Positions 35,137 to 45,329 of a stretch of 64,000 nt of DNA are shown one piece after another (position 1 is the first letter of the stretch; each line of letters starts with the position of its first letter). Below the pieces are notes generated by a model, which saw only the letters and a list, made by a program, of their open reading frames with translations, was not told where the DNA came from and did not search any database. The stretch is taken from positions 1-64,000 of the forward strand of contig NZ_JAZHPF010000017.1 in NCBI RefSeq assembly GCF_036543075.1, written 5' to 3'. Source of the stretch: Deinococcus sp. YIM 134068. Lineage in GTDB: Bacteria; Deinococcota; Deinococci; Deinococcales; Deinococcaceae. Both the position numbers and the translations under genes were made by a program.

Positions 35137-35142
35137 GGGGCC

Positions 35143-35148
35143 ACTGTA
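35143..35148 (-). promoter_or_regulatory. leaderless -10 box of the phosphoglycerate mutase gene
   Basis: TACAGT-GGCCCC-ATG on the minus strand. Confidence 0.65.
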
Positions 35149-35200
35149 ACCCGGAGAACAGGCTGGGAGCGGGGGTGGCATAGGGAGCGGAGGCAGGAAA

Positions 35201-35227
35201 AAAGGCCACCCCACGGTGGAGGTGGCC
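35201..35227 (-). terminator. terC terminator
   Basis: Minus strand GGCCACC, 10-nt loop, GGTGGCC, then TTTTTTCC. Directly after the TerC stop. Confidence 0.85.
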
Positions 35228-35242
35228 CCTCTCGTGGACGGC

Positions 35243-36061
35243 TCAGCGCCCGTCGATGCGCCCGTCGGCGGCGTCCACCGCCATGTCGTCGATCTGGTGG
35301 GTGACGCGCTCGGCCTCGGCCTCGGCCTGCGTGTCCGTCATCGCGGGCGTGCGGGTAGCGAGGTACGACCCAATAATGGCGATGGCGGCCATGACGCCCC
35401 AGAACAGGGGGCTGGGAATGTGCAGGGCGGGCACCGCCGGGTAGATCTCGTGCGCGGCCTCCAGCGTCTCCACGCCCAGCTTCACGGCAATCCAGCCCAC
35501 GAGCGCATAGGCCACGTTGTCGAACGCCGGGTACTTGTTCAGCAGGCGCAGGAAGATCGTCGCCGCGAAGCGCATCAGGATCAGGCCCACGATGCCGCCG
35601 AGGACCACGATGGTCAGGCCCTGCTCACGGGGCATTCCGCGCGGAATGAGCGCCACGCCCGCCAGGATGGAGTCCACGGAGAAGGCGAGATCGGTGAGGT
35701 TGAGCAGCACGACGGTGGCCCAAAAGCCGCGCCCACGGGCCTTTTGCGCGCCCTCCTCCTCGGAGGTCTTGTGCTTGACGAAGTGGCTGATGGCGAGGTA
35801 GGCGAGGTAGGCGGCCCCGAAGGCCCGCAGCCACCAGTATTCGAGGATATAGGAGGCGAGCAGCACGCCCAGGATGCGGAGGACGACCGCGCCGCCGATG
35901 CCGTAGGCGAGGGCCTTGCGTTGCAGGTCCCCGGCGAGGTGCCGCACCATCACGGCGAGGACGAGGGCGTTGTCCGCCGAGAGCAGGCCCTCCAGCAGCA
36001 CGAGGGTGCCGATGATCGCCCAGGTCTCGGCGTTGAGCGGGGGCATTTCGAGTCCGAACAT
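35243..36061 (-). CDS. TerC-family membrane protein
   Basis: 272-aa integral membrane protein with about seven hydrophobic segments. TerC signatures: [17 protein letters not shown] near the N-terminus and [17 protein letters not shown] in the middle, each with membrane-embedded Asp residues thought to bind metal. The family is implicated in manganese export/metalation of secreted proteins and tellurite resistance. Mn handling is central to radioresistance in this lineage, so the gene is of interest, though no regulator or riboswitch is visible. The start is ATG 36061; TAGACT is 9 nt upstream (GTG 36067 would be too close). Confidence 0.88.
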   Translation of the reverse strand: MFGLEMPPLNAETWAIIGTLVLLEGLLSADNALVLAVMVRHLAGDLQRKALAYGIGGAVVLRILGVLLASYILEYWWLRAFGAAYLAYLAISHFVKHKTSEEEGAQKARGRGFWATVVLLNLTDLAFSVDSILAGVALIPRGMPREQGLTIVVLGGIVGLILMRFAATIFLRLLNKYPAFDNVAYALVGWIAVKLGVETLEAAHEIYPAVPALHIPSPLFWGVMAAIAIIGSYLATRTPAMTDTQAEAEAERVTHQIDDMAVDAADGRIDGR

Positions 36062-36146
36062 AATCACGGCAGTCTACCCGCCCGCCCCGGTAGATGTGGG
36101 GCGTACGGAACACACGGAATGCAACAGGACGTGGGCCGTGCGCCCG

Positions 36147-36797
36147 TCACCTCACGATCTGCCCTACCTCGTCCAACACAGGGTAAGCCTCACCGCGCTC
36201 CCGGTAGCCCGGCGCGAGGTCGGGGTACGCCCACTCGAAGGCGAGGCGGTCCAGCTCGGCGGGCGCGAGTTGCGGCGTCTCGTACATCCCCGCCGCGAGA
36301 CGCTGGCGCTGCGCCTCGAAGAGGATGGTGGCGGCGGCGACCGAGACGTTGAGGCTCTGCACCATGCCGAACATGGGGATGACGATGTTCATGTCGGCGA
36401 CTCCGGCGGCCTCGTCGGATACGCCCCACTTCTCGGCCCCGAGGAGCACGCAGGTCGGGCGGGTGTAGTCGGGTTCGCGGTAGTCCACGCTGCGCTGGGA
36501 GAGGTGGGTGGCGAGAACCTGCACACCTCCGGCCTGGAGATGGCGCACGGCGCTCACGGCGTCCGCGTGCGTCTGCACCGCCACCCACTTATGGGCGCTG
36601 CCGCTCGTGGCGTCGTAGGTGGGAAGCGCTCCGCTCTTCGGGGGGACGGCGTGGGCGGTCAGCACACCCACCGCGTCGCAGGTTCGCAGGATGGCGCTGA
36701 AGTTGTGGGGCTTGTTCACCTCGTCCATCAGCACGCTAAGGCTGGGCTGACGCCTCCCCAGCACGCGGCGAATCTTCTCGTACCGTTCGGGCGTCAT
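36147..36797 (-). CDS. trmH: tRNA (guanosine-2'-O-)-methyltransferase, TrmH type
   Basis: 216-aa SPOUT methyltransferase for Gm18 in tRNA. N-terminal [31 protein letters not shown] carries the catalytic Asn/Arg region; [15 protein letters not shown] and the knot motif [22 protein letters not shown] bind SAM. The C-terminal ~45 residues match the TrmH tail. ATG 36797 lies 7 nt after TACCCT (36810-36805), so leaderless; longer starts are not family-like. Confidence 0.93.
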   Translation of the reverse strand: MTPERYEKIRRVLGRRQPSLSVLMDEVNKPHNFSAILRTCDAVGVLTAHAVPPKSGALPTYDATSGSAHKWVAVQTHADAVSAVRHLQAGGVQVLATHLSQRSVDYREPDYTRPTCVLLGAEKWGVSDEAAGVADMNIVIPMFGMVQSLNVSVAAATILFEAQRQRLAAGMYETPQLAPAELDRLAFEWAYPDLAPGYRERGEAYPVLDEVGQIVR

Positions 36798-36804
36798 CGG
36801 GGGC

Positions 36805-36810
36805 AGGGTA
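36805..36810 (-). promoter_or_regulatory. leaderless -10 box of trmH
   Basis: TACCCT, 7 nt, ATG on the minus strand. Confidence 0.55.
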
Positions 36811-36889
36811 GCGCAGATGGGCAGGTCTTCCATCCCACCCTGAACCGCGCCTCAGCACCCGTCAGACGGCGCGTGCTAGCACTACGGAT

Positions 36890-37705
36890 ATGAGGTTCGC
36901 CGTCCCCCTGATGCTCGCCCTGTGCTCTTCGCCCGCCCTCGCCGCGCCGAACGTGGAACAGGCCGGGACACGGACGGCACAGGCCCTCAACGGCGTGCTG
37001 CGGAACTGCCCGGCGAGTTTCGCGGGCATCGGCACCACCGACAAGAAGTGCGTCGGCGTGAGCGGCACGGTGGAAGCGGTCCGGGTGCGGCTCGGCGAGG
37101 CAGTGGGGGACGACCTCTACGGCGTGTGGCGCAGCCGCGACGAGCAGCGCAGCGTCTACAACTGGCTGCGGACCCCCGGCGGTTACGTCTACATCCGCCT
37201 CCAGCCCGACCCCGATGGACGCGCGCAGACGCTGGTGTACCTGGACACCCCGCCGGGAAGCACGCCCGCCACCCCCGCCGCCCGCACACCCACCCCAACC
37301 CCCGTGCCCAACGTCACCGTCACGCGACCGACCCCGGCCCCCGCGCCGACCACGCCCGCCCGCCCGGCTCCCCAGGCGCGGACACAGCCAGCGACGCCCA
37401 CCGCCACCACTCCCGCGCCGTCCTCGCGTGACCTCTCCTCCGTGCCCTTCCGCCGTACGCTCCAGCTTCAGGCCCAGCGATTGAGCGGCACCGACGTGGA
37501 GGCCCTGCAAAACCGCCTGATCGCCCTGACGCGCCCCAGCGGCGGCGGACGCGGCGACGGCTGGTACGGCCCGATCACCGCCGCCACCGTCCGCGCCTTC
37601 CAGGCGGCCAACGGGTTGCCCGTCACGGGCCGCGTGGACCGCGCCACCTGGGACGCCCTCTTCAGCGAGAACGCCCGGACCTTCGCCGCCAGCACGATTC
37701 GCTGA
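36890..37705 (+). CDS. secreted protein with C-terminal peptidoglycan-binding domain
   Basis: 271 aa. Signal peptide (residues 1-18, ending ALA-AP), an N-terminal region of ~100 residues with two cysteines (NCPASF, KKCVG) that may form a disulfide, a Pro/Thr/Ala-rich linker of ~70 residues, and a PG_binding_1-type domain at the end ([16 protein letters not shown]...[36 protein letters not shown]). It is probably anchored to the cell wall; no enzyme domain is visible. The N-terminal part is of unknown function. Confidence 0.85.
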   Translation: MRFAVPLMLALCSSPALAAPNVEQAGTRTAQALNGVLRNCPASFAGIGTTDKKCVGVSGTVEAVRVRLGEAVGDDLYGVWRSRDEQRSVYNWLRTPGGYVYIRLQPDPDGRAQTLVYLDTPPGSTPATPAARTPTPTPVPNVTVTRPTPAPAPTTPARPAPQARTQPATPTATTPAPSSRDLSSVPFRRTLQLQAQRLSGTDVEALQNRLIALTRPSGGGRGDGWYGPITAATVRAFQAANGLPVTGRVDRATWDALFSENARTFAASTIR

Positions 37706-37734
37706 GGGGCAGCTTGACCTGACCCTGCCACGCA

Positions 37735-37768
37735 AAAGCCCCGCTCCATCACTTCTGGGCGGGGCTTT
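37735..37768. terminator. bidirectional terminator
   Basis: AAAGCCCCGC, 14-nt loop, GCGGGGCTTT, with A/T tracts at both sides; serves the peptidoglycan-binding gene and the convergent DUF2945 operon. Confidence 0.8.
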
Positions 37769-37846
37769 CAGCGGGGTTGCTCTGCCTCGGCTCACGCCTT
37801 GCTGAGGGCATCTTCCTTGTGGGCCGCCCGCCGCCCGTCCGCCAGC

Positions 37847-37993
37847 TCAAACGATGTAGCGCGGGTCGTCCCGGCTGGCGCGGTAGTGGAAGCCCTTCTC
37901 CTCGCCGTCCTCATGGGCCACCTTCACGACTTTGCCCTCGGCCTCGCCACCGTGGCTCGACCACTTCACCCGGTCCCCGACCTTGAAAGCCAT
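37847..37993 (-). CDS. DUF2945 (HVA1/Tudor-like) protein, frameshifted
   Basis: 48 aa as read: MAFKVGDRVKWSSHGGEAEGKVVKV opens the DUF2945 domain, and GFHYRASRDDPRYIV should continue with the family's charged end. Instead a TGA follows. Shifting by one base at GTT-TGAG (37852-37846) restores VELADGRRAAHKEDALSKA to a TGA at 37794-37792, a perfect family ending. So a one-base insertion, a programmed +1 shift or a sequencing error splits the gene. DUF2945 proteins are small stress-associated proteins of unknown action. Last of three small genes in one operon, with GAGG before the ATG. Confidence 0.75.
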   Translation of the reverse strand: MAFKVGDRVKWSSHGGEAEGKVVKVAHEDGEEKGFHYRASRDDPRYIV

Positions 37994-38003
37994 GTCACGC
38001 GCC

Positions 38004-38240
38004 TCAATCGGGCTGGGTCGTGGGAAGCTTGGGACCCTGCGCGTCCTCACCCTCGACATGCTCGAACACGTACTCGTCGGACGGGTCGGCCCCGGCCACC
38101 TCGCTGGCCCCGCGACCGGGACGGGCACCCAGTTGCGCCATCTGCCCGTCGGTCATCTCGGTGCCCTCGGCGGTCACGTCGCCGCCCTCGGCCCGCTGCT
38201 TCTGTCCCCGTTGTCCGTCGTCTCTCGCGTCGTTCGTCAT
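38004..38240 (-). CDS. small hydrophilic protein, 78 aa
   Basis: No recognised family. Very rich in Gly, Asp, Glu, Gln and Arg, with almost no hydrophobic residues, hence predicted disordered (for example DARDDGQRGQKQRAEGGD). GGAGGTTGAACCC before ATG 38240 is a good ribosome site. It lies 10 nt upstream of the DUF2945 gene and 36 nt downstream of another hydrophilic gene. The composition is that of hydrophilin/desiccation proteins, which suits a Deinococcus, but the role is inferred from composition only. Confidence 0.65.
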   Translation of the reverse strand: MTNDARDDGQRGQKQRAEGGDVTAEGTEMTDGQMAQLGARPGRGASEVAGADPSDEYVFEHVEGEDAQGPKLPTTQPD

Positions 38241-38276
38241 GGGTTCAACCTCCGTCCGTGTCTTGGTCCTGACGGC

Positions 38277-38456
38277 TCAGCTCTTGCCGCCGCTGCCCGT
38301 CTGCCCACCGCCGCTGCTCTTGCCGCCTCCACCCGCGCCGCTCTCGCTGCCGTTGCGGCGACCGTCGCCGTTCTTCTCGTCGGCGCTCGGCTTATTGCTG
38401 CCCGGCTCGCGGCTATGGTCGCGGTCGCCCTCGTTGTACTTGTCCTTGTGGCTCAT
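38277..38456 (-). CDS. small Gly/Ser/Lys-rich hydrophilin-like protein, 59 aa
   Basis: First gene of the three-gene operon. MSHKDKYNEGDRDHSREPGSN then a Gly/Ser/Lys tail (GAGGGGKSSGGGQTGSGGKS); it lacks aromatic and large hydrophobic residues after residue 8, so it is almost surely disordered. CATCCT lies 6 nt before ATG 38456, a near-match to the leaderless -10. Function unknown; candidates are desiccation protection or nucleic-acid binding through the Lys/Arg content. Confidence 0.6.
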   Translation of the reverse strand: MSHKDKYNEGDRDHSREPGSNKPSADEKNGDGRRNGSESGAGGGGKSSGGGQTGSGGKS

Positions 38457-38577
38457 GCGGGCAGGATGCACCCCCAGCCCCGGCGCGGGGTGAGCCGAGG
38501 GTCAAGGTTGCCTCGGAGATGAAGAGACCTGCGACGCACAGGGGCGGCAGAACGCTCCAGTGTCCCGGACACCCAGG

Positions 38578-39030
38578 TCAACGCAACCCAAATACTGTGA
38601 TGCAGGCGCTTGCCACGGTCGTGTAGCTGCCCTGCGCCTTCGGCTGGTCCTGCATCTCCAACAGGTACGTGTGGTTGGGCGTCGCTTGCGACGTGTACTG
38701 ACGGCTCAGCCACTGCCCGTCCTGCCAGGGAAACGGCACCTGAAGTCCGGCGTTCGTGTAGTCCAGCATCAGACGCTCATGGCTCGCCGTGCTTCTCGTG
38801 CGGAAGCTGAACGTCCTGATGTACTTGAACTTGGAACTGGCCTTCTGCGGATGCGAGATGCTGGCCGCCGCCGCTGCCCGCTGCCTGCAAAAGCCGTTGT
38901 CCTCCAGAGTCCAGTCGCGTTTGACCGCCAGGCCACTCACGAGACTGCCCGGAGTGTGACCGTTGGCGACCGGAAGAGCCGGAGTGGCGAGGGCGGACGA
39001 GGCAAGGACGAGGGGAATGAGAAAACGCAC
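38578..39030 (-). CDS. secreted hypothetical protein, 150 aa
   Basis: Signal peptide MRFLIPLVLASSALATPALP at the N-terminus from GTG 39030 (AGAGGT is just upstream). The mature part has two Cys residues far apart (GFCRQR and SACITV), possibly a disulfide, and mixed beta-type sequence (YIRTFSFRTRSTASHERLMLDYTNAG). No family recognised. Isolated between the hydrophilin operon and tRNA-Arg. Confidence 0.65.
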   Translation of the reverse strand: MRFLIPLVLASSALATPALPVANGHTPGSLVSGLAVKRDWTLEDNGFCRQRAAAAASISHPQKASSKFKYIRTFSFRTRSTASHERLMLDYTNAGLQVPFPWQDGQWLSRQYTSQATPNHTYLLEMQDQPKAQGSYTTVASACITVFGLR

Positions 39031-39110
39031 GACCTCTTGTAGCACGCGCCTCCGCACTGTTTAGGCGCATATCCTCGCCTCCCCCCATCTTCCCCATCAG
39101 GTTAAGAAGA

Positions 39111-39148
39111 GCGGCAGGACGCAGGTTGAATACGCTGCATCCTGCCGC
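39111..39148 (-). terminator. terminator of tRNA-Arg(CCU)
   Basis: GCGGCAGGACGCAG and CTGCATCCTGCCGC form a 14-bp stem with one mismatch, then a T-rich tail on the minus strand. Confidence 0.7.
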
Positions 39149-39156
39149 CTTGTTTC

Positions 39157-39233
39157 TGGTGCACTCGACTGGAATCGAACCAGTGGCCTAGGGCTTAGGA
39201 GTCCCCCGCTCTATCCGACTGAGCTACGAGTGC
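39157..39233 (-). tRNA. tRNA-Arg(CCU)
   Basis: Acceptor GCACTCG/CGAGTGC, anticodon loop CTCCTAA (anticodon CCT), GGTTCGATTCC T-arm, discriminator A, encoded CCA. A TATACT box lies about 20 nt upstream on the minus strand. Confidence 0.95.
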
Positions 39234-39312
39234 CCGCGTATCGCAGGCGGGAGTATAGCAGGGGCGGGGGCGGGGAGGCTCCGAACGTCCCCCCGCCCCC
39301 ACCTGTGCCCGC

Positions 39313-40716
39313 TCAGCGGTTCACGATGTGGATGGCCTGCTTGTGGACCGACTCGGCGGCCTCCAGGATCGTCTCGCCCAGGGTGGGGTGGGCGTGGATC
39401 GTCAGGGCGATGTCGGTGGCGGTCGCACCCATCTCCAGCGCGAGGCTGGCCTCCCCCAGCATATCGCTGGCGTGCGCGGCGACGATGTGGACGCCGAGCA
39501 ACAGGTCGGTGTCGTGGTCCACGACCATCTTCACGAAGCCGTCGGTCTGCTGCAAGGTCATCGCGCGGCCCGAGGCGCTGAGGGGAAAGACGCCCGTGCG
39601 AACGTCGTAGCCCTTGTCGCGGGCCTCCTGCTCGGTCAGGCCGACCCAGGCGAGTTCGGGGGAGGTGTACACGACGCCGGGGATGGCGACGGCGTCCTGC
39701 GCGGCGGGCTTCCCGGCGATGACCTCGGCGGCGACCAATCCCTCCTTCATCGCCTTGTGGGCGAGCATGGGGTTACTTGCCACGTCCCCGATGGCGAAGA
39801 TGTGGGGCACGTTGGTGCGCTGCTGCTCGTCGGCGGGGACAAAGCCCCGGTCGGTGCGTGCCACGCCCGCCGCCTCCACGTTCAGGCCGTCGGTGCGCGG
39901 GCGGCGGCCCACGGCGACGAGCACCCGGTCGAAGACCTCGGTGCGCTTCTCGCCCGTCTTCACGTTCTCGATCTCGACGTGAACGCCGTCGGCCTTCTTC
40001 ACGGCGGAGTTGGCCTTCGCCTGCGTCTCGAACTCGATGCCCTGCTTCTTCATCGACTTGCCGAACTCCTTCACCGCGTCGGCGTCCGCGCCGGGGATGA
40101 TGGTCGGCAGGAACTCGATGATCTTGACCTTCGCGCCGAGGTTGTTGTAGATGTGCGAGAACTCGAAGGAGATGACGCCGCCGCCCACGCACAGCATCCG
40201 CGCGGGCACGGGGTCGGGCACCGTCAGGGCACCCGTGGAGTCCACGATGCTCTGCTGGTCCACCTCCAGCCCAGGAATGCGGGCGGGTTCGCTGCCCGTG
40301 GCGATGATGACGTTGGCCGCCGTGTAGGTCTGCTCGCCCACCCGGACGGTGTGGTCGTCCACGAAGCTCGCCTGCCCGACGAGGTACGTGACCTTGTTGG
40401 CCTTGAAGAGGCCGCTCACGCCACCCGTGAGCTTCTTGACGATGCTGTCCTTCCAGCCGTTGAGCTTCGCCACGTCCAGCTTCTGCTCGCCGAAGGTCAG
40501 CCCGAACTCGGAGGCGTGGCGTGCGGCGGCCATCTGCTCGCCCGCGTGCAGCAGGGCTTTGGTGGGGATGCAGCCCACGTTCAGGCACACGCCGCCCACC
40601 GCCTCGCGGTCGGCACAGGCGACCTTCAGGCCGAGCTGGGCGGCGCGGATGGCCGCGTGATAACCGCCGGGACCCGCGCCGATCACGAGCACGTCGAAAT
40701 CGTAATTCTTTGTCAT
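39313..40716 (-). CDS. lpdA: dihydrolipoyl dehydrogenase
   Basis: 467-aa E3 subunit of 2-oxo acid dehydrogenase complexes. FAD-binding [14 protein letters not shown], redox disulfide C44-LNVG-C49 in [20 protein letters not shown]-binding [31 protein letters not shown] and the active-site histidine in [17 protein letters not shown]. All catalytic residues present, normal length. No E1/E2 genes nearby, so it is transcribed alone from a leaderless promoter (TAGACT, 6 nt, ATG). Confidence 0.96.
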   Translation of the reverse strand: MTKNYDFDVLVIGAGPGGYHAAIRAAQLGLKVACADREAVGGVCLNVGCIPTKALLHAGEQMAAARHASEFGLTFGEQKLDVAKLNGWKDSIVKKLTGGVSGLFKANKVTYLVGQASFVDDHTVRVGEQTYTAANVIIATGSEPARIPGLEVDQQSIVDSTGALTVPDPVPARMLCVGGGVISFEFSHIYNNLGAKVKIIEFLPTIIPGADADAVKEFGKSMKKQGIEFETQAKANSAVKKADGVHVEIENVKTGEKRTEVFDRVLVAVGRRPRTDGLNVEAAGVARTDRGFVPADEQQRTNVPHIFAIGDVASNPMLAHKAMKEGLVAAEVIAGKPAAQDAVAIPGVVYTSPELAWVGLTEQEARDKGYDVRTGVFPLSASGRAMTLQQTDGFVKMVVDHDTDLLLGVHIVAAHASDMLGEASLALEMGATATDIALTIHAHPTLGETILEAAESVHKQAIHIVNR

Positions 40717-40722
40717 GCGGGC

Positions 40723-40728
40723 AGTCTA
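40723..40728 (-). promoter_or_regulatory. leaderless -10 box of lpdA
   Basis: TAGACT-GCCCGC-ATG on the minus strand, identical to the response-regulator promoter. Confidence 0.7.
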
Positions 40729-40747
40729 ATGGGTGCGCCGGGAGCCA

Positions 40748-42004
40748 TCAGTCACCTGCGTCCGGAGTCGTGAAGGGTTCATTCACACCTGAAAGTGGTA
40801 GGTGCGGCTCAATTTCGAGGAAGTCGGAAACCACCCGGTTGAGGCTCCACCAGCCCGCCGGAGTGGCGCGCAGCCGTATGCCGTCCACCTCCAGCAGACC
40901 CCGGCGCACGTTCGCGGCGATAGGGTTGGCGTAAACGGTGGATACGTCCAGCCCCGAGCGGCGCAACACGTCGGACAGGTCCACCCCCTCCCGCAGCCGC
41001 AGGCCCATGAACAGCGCGTCGGTGACGAACTCGGCGGCGTCCACGTCCTGCCCCTCGCCCTGTGCCCCGGCGAGCCAGTCGTGGAGGTGGGGGTTGGTGC
41101 GGCGGTGGGTGAGGGGAGTCGAGAGGTCGAGAGGTCGGGAGGTCGAGGGGAGTTCCTGCTCGACTCCTCGACGCCCCGACTCCTCGACTCGCCCGACCAC
41201 CGGATAATGCCCCGCCGCCCCCGGCCCCAACCCCAGGTACAGCCGGTTGTTCCAGTAGGCGAGGTTGTGGCGCGACTCCTCGCCGGGGCGGGCGTAATTG
41301 CTCACCTCATAGCGGGTGAAGCCGAGGCCGCCCAGCAGCGCCTCCGTCCGCTCGAAGCCCGCGCGCTCGTCGTCCTCCTCCACCGTCACGCCCCGGCGGG
41401 CGAACTCGGTACCCGGCTCAATGGTGAGGGTGTACGCGCTGACGTGTCCCACGCCGAGGTCCACCAGACCGCGCACGTCGGCCTCCAGCGGTTGCCCCGG
41501 CACGGCGGTGATGAGGTCGCCGCTGACCCGGAAGCCCGCGCCGACCAGGGTGGTGACGGCCTCGCGGGCCTGCGCGGCGTCGTGCTGGCGGCCCAGGAAT
41601 TTCAGCGTCGCGTCGTCGAGACTCTGCACACCCACGGAGGCGCGGTCGAATCCGAGTGAGCGCCAGTGGGCCGCCCGCTCCGGGGACACTGTGCCGGGGT
41701 TGACCTCCAACGTGTTCTCCACGCCACCCCAGCCCAGGTGACGGCGAACGCTGCCCACGAGGGCCGCCAGCTCAGCATCTCGCAGGAAGCTCGGGGTGCC
41801 GCCGCCCAGGTACACCGTCTCCAGGTCCACCGCGTACTCCGCCGCCAGCCGCGCCGCCTCGGCCTCGATACCTTCCAGATACCGCTCCACCAGCCCCGCC
41901 CGCCGCGTCAGAACGTGAAAATCGCAGTAGGGGCAGATGCTCGGGCAGAAGGGCACGTGGACGTAGAGGTGTCGCACGGTGGGGTCGGGGGCGGGCGCGG
42001 TCAC
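40748..42004 (-). CDS. hemW: radical SAM heme chaperone HemW
   Basis: 418-aa HemW/coproporphyrinogen-oxidase-like protein. The radical SAM cluster motif [10 protein letters not shown] (CxxxCxxC) is at ~19-26, followed by [29 protein letters not shown] and [18 protein letters not shown]; the HemW C-terminal domain follows. HemW delivers heme. An unusual run, [20 protein letters not shown] plus a few residues, splits AAGHYP from [12 protein letters not shown] and is encoded by an 8-nt-period inverted repeat, so it looks like an in-frame insertion. GTG 42004 is leaderless (TACACT, 6 nt). Confidence 0.92.
   Translation of the reverse strand: MTAPAPDPTVRHLYVHVPFCPSICPYCDFHVLTRRAGLVERYLEGIEAEAARLAAEYAVDLETVYLGGGTPSFLRDAELAALVGSVRRHLGWGGVENTLEVNPGTVSPERAAHWRSLGFDRASVGVQSLDDATLKFLGRQHDAAQAREAVTTLVGAGFRVSGDLITAVPGQPLEADVRGLVDLGVGHVSAYTLTIEPGTEFARRGVTVEEDDERAGFERTEALLGGLGFTRYEVSNYARPGEESRHNLAYWNNRLYLGLGPGAAGHYPVVGRVEESGRRGVEQELPSTSRPLDLSTPLTHRRTNPHLHDWLAGAQGEGQDVDAAEFVTDALFMGLRLREGVDLSDVLRRSGLDVSTVYANPIAANVRRGLLEVDGIRLRATPAGWWSLNRVVSDFLEIEPHLPLSGVNEPFTTPDAGD
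41111..41200. repeat. octamer inverted repeat inside hemW
   Basis: Units of the type GTCGAGAG (x4, degenerate) followed by units of the type CGACTCCT (x4), period 8, so the halves are inverted copies. Encodes the extra ~25 residues of HemW without breaking the frame. Confidence 0.7.
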
Positions 42005-42010
42005 GGGGCG

Positions 42011-42016
42011 AGTGTA
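42011..42016 (-). promoter_or_regulatory. leaderless -10 box of hemW
   Basis: TACACT-CGCCCC-GTG on the minus strand. Confidence 0.6.
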
Positions 42017-42059
42017 GGGGGAAGAGGAGGATTGGGCGCGGTAGGCCGTCTCTTTTGGC

Positions 42060-42548
42060 TTACCGACCGTGTGGGGTCGCGTCCATCCAGGCTTCGAGGG
42101 CGGCTCGAACCCTCTCGGGCGTCGTGACGACCACCGGGAGGCCGAGGGAGGCGACGGCGCTCGCAGCCCCGCTCTCGCCCTCGTCGTCGGAACCGGGCAG
42201 GGCCGAGCGCCAGGCGGGGAACTCGCCCCCCTCGCGGTAGGGCACGCCGTCCGGTGGTTCGATGACCTGCTCTCCCACGGTCACGACAGGACCGGAGGCG
42301 AGGGCACGCGGCGCGACGACGAGAACCCCACGCGGCCCCAGCTCACGCACGGCGGCGAGGAGTGGAGTCAGACCCTCGTGGACGAGGAGGTCGGCTCGGC
42401 CTTTGCCGTCCACCGCCTCCAATTGAGTAGGAACTTCCGAGGCCAGATCGGGCGGCGCGGCCACGAGCCAGCGGTGCCCGCCCGCGCGGCCCTCGAAGCT
42501 TGCGCGAGCCGAGCCGTAGATGTCCGTCCAGGTGCCCGTGTGCTGCAT
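42060..42548 (-). CDS. hypothetical protein, 162 aa
   Basis: No family recognised. A soluble alpha/beta-looking protein ([44 protein letters not shown]), slightly reminiscent of SseB-type domains in its spacing of strands, but I cannot support that. It starts at ATG 42548, 8 nt after TATCCT (42562-42557). Divergent from the 157-aa gene, with 41 nt between the two starts. Confidence 0.6.
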   Translation of the reverse strand: MQHTGTWTDIYGSARASFEGRAGGHRWLVAAPPDLASEVPTQLEAVDGKGRADLLVHEGLTPLLAAVRELGPRGVLVVAPRALASGPVVTVGEQVIEPPDGVPYREGGEFPAWRSALPGSDDEGESGAASAVASLGLPVVVTTPERVRAALEAWMDATPHGR

Positions 42549-42556
42549 CGGGCATC

Positions 42557-42562
42557 AGGATA
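42557..42562 (-). promoter_or_regulatory. -10 box of the 162-aa gene
   Basis: TATCCT, 8 nt, ATG on the minus strand. Confidence 0.5.
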
Positions 42563-42589
42563 GCGGCCCCGTGTGGGACACTGCCCGCT

Positions 42590-43063
42590 ATGACTGGCGA
42601 CCCTCACCCCCTGGAGGCCATCCGCGCGCAGGCCGCCGTGATCTCGCCCGCGCGGATTCGCGCCGACTTGGACGAACAGGCTGCCGCCTACCACACCTGG
42701 CTGACCGCCGACGGCTGGGGTGCCGGGGCCGAGGACACCCTGCGGCGCGTGATCGGTATGGAGCGCAAGATGGGGATGGAAATGCGGATCGGTCTGGGCG
42801 ATTACGCGGCGAAGGTGCCCCACCGCCTCACCGCACCGCTGGGCGAGATGACGTTGCCGGAACTGGTGGAGGAAGCCCGCGCCACGCGCATGCAAACGCT
42901 GGCGTTCGTGGACCGGGTGCTGGCGGCCCCGCCCGGTGTGCGGGTCTGGACCCTCGGCGAGGAGGTGGAGCCGGGCGTGTACCTCGTGGCGCTGCGCGAA
43001 CGGCTGGAGCGGCTGGGGACGGTGGTGGAGGGGGCGCGGCTGGAGGGAGGATTGAGCGGTTGA
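42590..43063 (+). CDS. hypothetical protein, 157 aa
   Basis: Not recognised. Almost entirely helical (PLEAIRAQAAVISPARIRADL, EDTLRRVIGMERKMGMEMRIG, LPELVEEARATRMQTLAFVDRVL) and acidic/basic balanced; the layout is like a small four-helix bundle. The start is ATG 42590; GACACT lies 7 nt upstream, close to the leaderless consensus. Divergent from the 162-aa gene, followed by repeat DNA. Confidence 0.6.
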   Translation: MTGDPHPLEAIRAQAAVISPARIRADLDEQAAAYHTWLTADGWGAGAEDTLRRVIGMERKMGMEMRIGLGDYAAKVPHRLTAPLGEMTLPELVEEARATRMQTLAFVDRVLAAPPGVRVWTLGEEVEPGVYLVALRERLERLGTVVEGARLEGGLSG

Positions 43064-43203
43064 GTCGCCACGTCGCCCCCTCACCCCGGCCCTCTCCCAC
43101 GAGGGGAGAGGGAGAAAAAGAGCTGAGGCTTAAGCAGTGGCTTTCTAGCTCCTCCCCCTTGAGGGGGAGGCCGGGAGGGGGTGAACAGGCGTAGCCTCCC
43201 AGA
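43064..43203. repeat. GC-rich palindromic repeat pair
   Basis: Two elements in tandem: CCCCTCACCCCGGCCCTCTCCCACGAGGGGAGAGGG-like (43073-43110) and CTCCTCCCCCTTGAGGGGGAGGCCGGGAGGGGGTGAACAGGC-like (43150-43190). A GCTTAAGCAG linker (43128-43138) also occurs at 49053-49062. Confidence 0.6.
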
Positions 43204-43263
43204 AACGTGGTCCCAAAAACTCCTGTAGTTGTTCACGAAGTTTCGTCTACCACAAAGACTGAC

Positions 43264-44067
43264 TCACCCCACCGACATCGCCACCCCCAGCGGCGACACC
43301 CTCAGCGGCAACGTCGGCGCGAGCCACACGCGGCCCGTGCCCCGGTAGACCTGCACGAAGCCCTCGCCCGTCTTGCCGCCGCCGAGCAGGCCCCGCGCAC
43401 TGCGCTCCACGGCGAAACTCAGGCCGCCCGTGTACGCCACGACGAGGTTGCCGTCCACCTTCAGGGTCTCGCCGCGCAGGTCGAGGAACTGGAACTCGGC
43501 CTCGGGGACCGGGCTTTGCAGGGCGAAGACGCCCGTGCCGGAGAGTTTGGGCTGCACCCGGCCTTCCCCGCTGCCCAGCGCCGCCGTGAGGCCCGCGTTG
43601 ACGTGGCGGCCCACCGTCACCTCGCCCGCACAGGCGACGAAGGCCCCGTCGTCCACGATCAGGTCCTCGCCGCGCAGCTCACCGAGGAGGAGGTGCAGCC
43701 GGGTCGGCTCGGTGTAGACGGTGCCCGCGCCCCGGTAGACGGTCTTGTACAGGCCCTCGCCCGTCGCCGCCGCCGTGACCGCCCCGCGCAGGAAGCCGCC
43801 CAGCCCGCCCCCGCCGCTCGCGCCACCGGACGTGCTCGCCTGCAACTCGATGTCGCCGCGCAGGTATTGCAGGGCACCGGGTTCGAGGACCGCCATCGCG
43901 CCGCCCGTGTGGACCGCGAGCTGCCGCCACGGGGACGGGCGCGAGAGGGGTTGATGGTAGCCCTCCAGCGCCCGCGTGGCGGGTTCAGCGGTGTGTTCGA
44001 TGACTTCCAGGCGCGCCCCCGCGTGGGCGATCTCGCGGATCACGCCCGCCTTCCAGATGAATTCCAT
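43264..44067 (-). CDS. AIM24 / TIGR00266-family protein
   Basis: 267-aa protein of the AIM24 family. The central Gly-rich [34 protein letters not shown] motif and the later [24 protein letters not shown] are the two halves of the double beta-roll signature. Function in bacteria is unknown (mitochondrial homologs affect membrane organisation). It starts 3 nt after the DUF418 stop, so the two are in one operon, suggesting a membrane-related role. Confidence 0.85.
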   Translation of the reverse strand: MEFIWKAGVIREIAHAGARLEVIEHTAEPATRALEGYHQPLSRPSPWRQLAVHTGGAMAVLEPGALQYLRGDIELQASTSGGASGGGGLGGFLRGAVTAAATGEGLYKTVYRGAGTVYTEPTRLHLLLGELRGEDLIVDDGAFVACAGEVTVGRHVNAGLTAALGSGEGRVQPKLSGTGVFALQSPVPEAEFQFLDLRGETLKVDGNLVVAYTGGLSFAVERSARGLLGGGKTGEGFVQVYRGTGRVWLAPTLPLRVSPLGVAMSVG

Positions 44068-44070
44068 GCC

Positions 44071-45237
<1,167 letters not shown>

Positions 45238-45243
45238 GCGGGC

Positions 45244-45249
45244 AGGCTA
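45244..45249 (-). promoter_or_regulatory. leaderless -10 box of the DUF418 operon
   Basis: TAGCCT-GCCCGC-ATG on the minus strand. Confidence 0.65.
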
Positions 45250-45329
45250 GCGCGCGGGGTATGAGTCTTTTTCAGGCCCCACCGCGTCCCCCTCCGTCCT
45301 CCGTGCGCGTCAAGCTCCTGAAGCACGGC

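Noticed and set aside
35137..35214. Longer N-terminus of the phosphoglycerate mutase
   Set aside because: Pro-rich nonsense; the leaderless TACAGT box fixes ATG 35136.
37846..37852. Programmed +1 frameshift like prfB in DUF2945
   Set aside because: The site resembles CUU UGA but no internal SD lies upstream, so a base error or mutation is at least as likely. Kept only as a finding.
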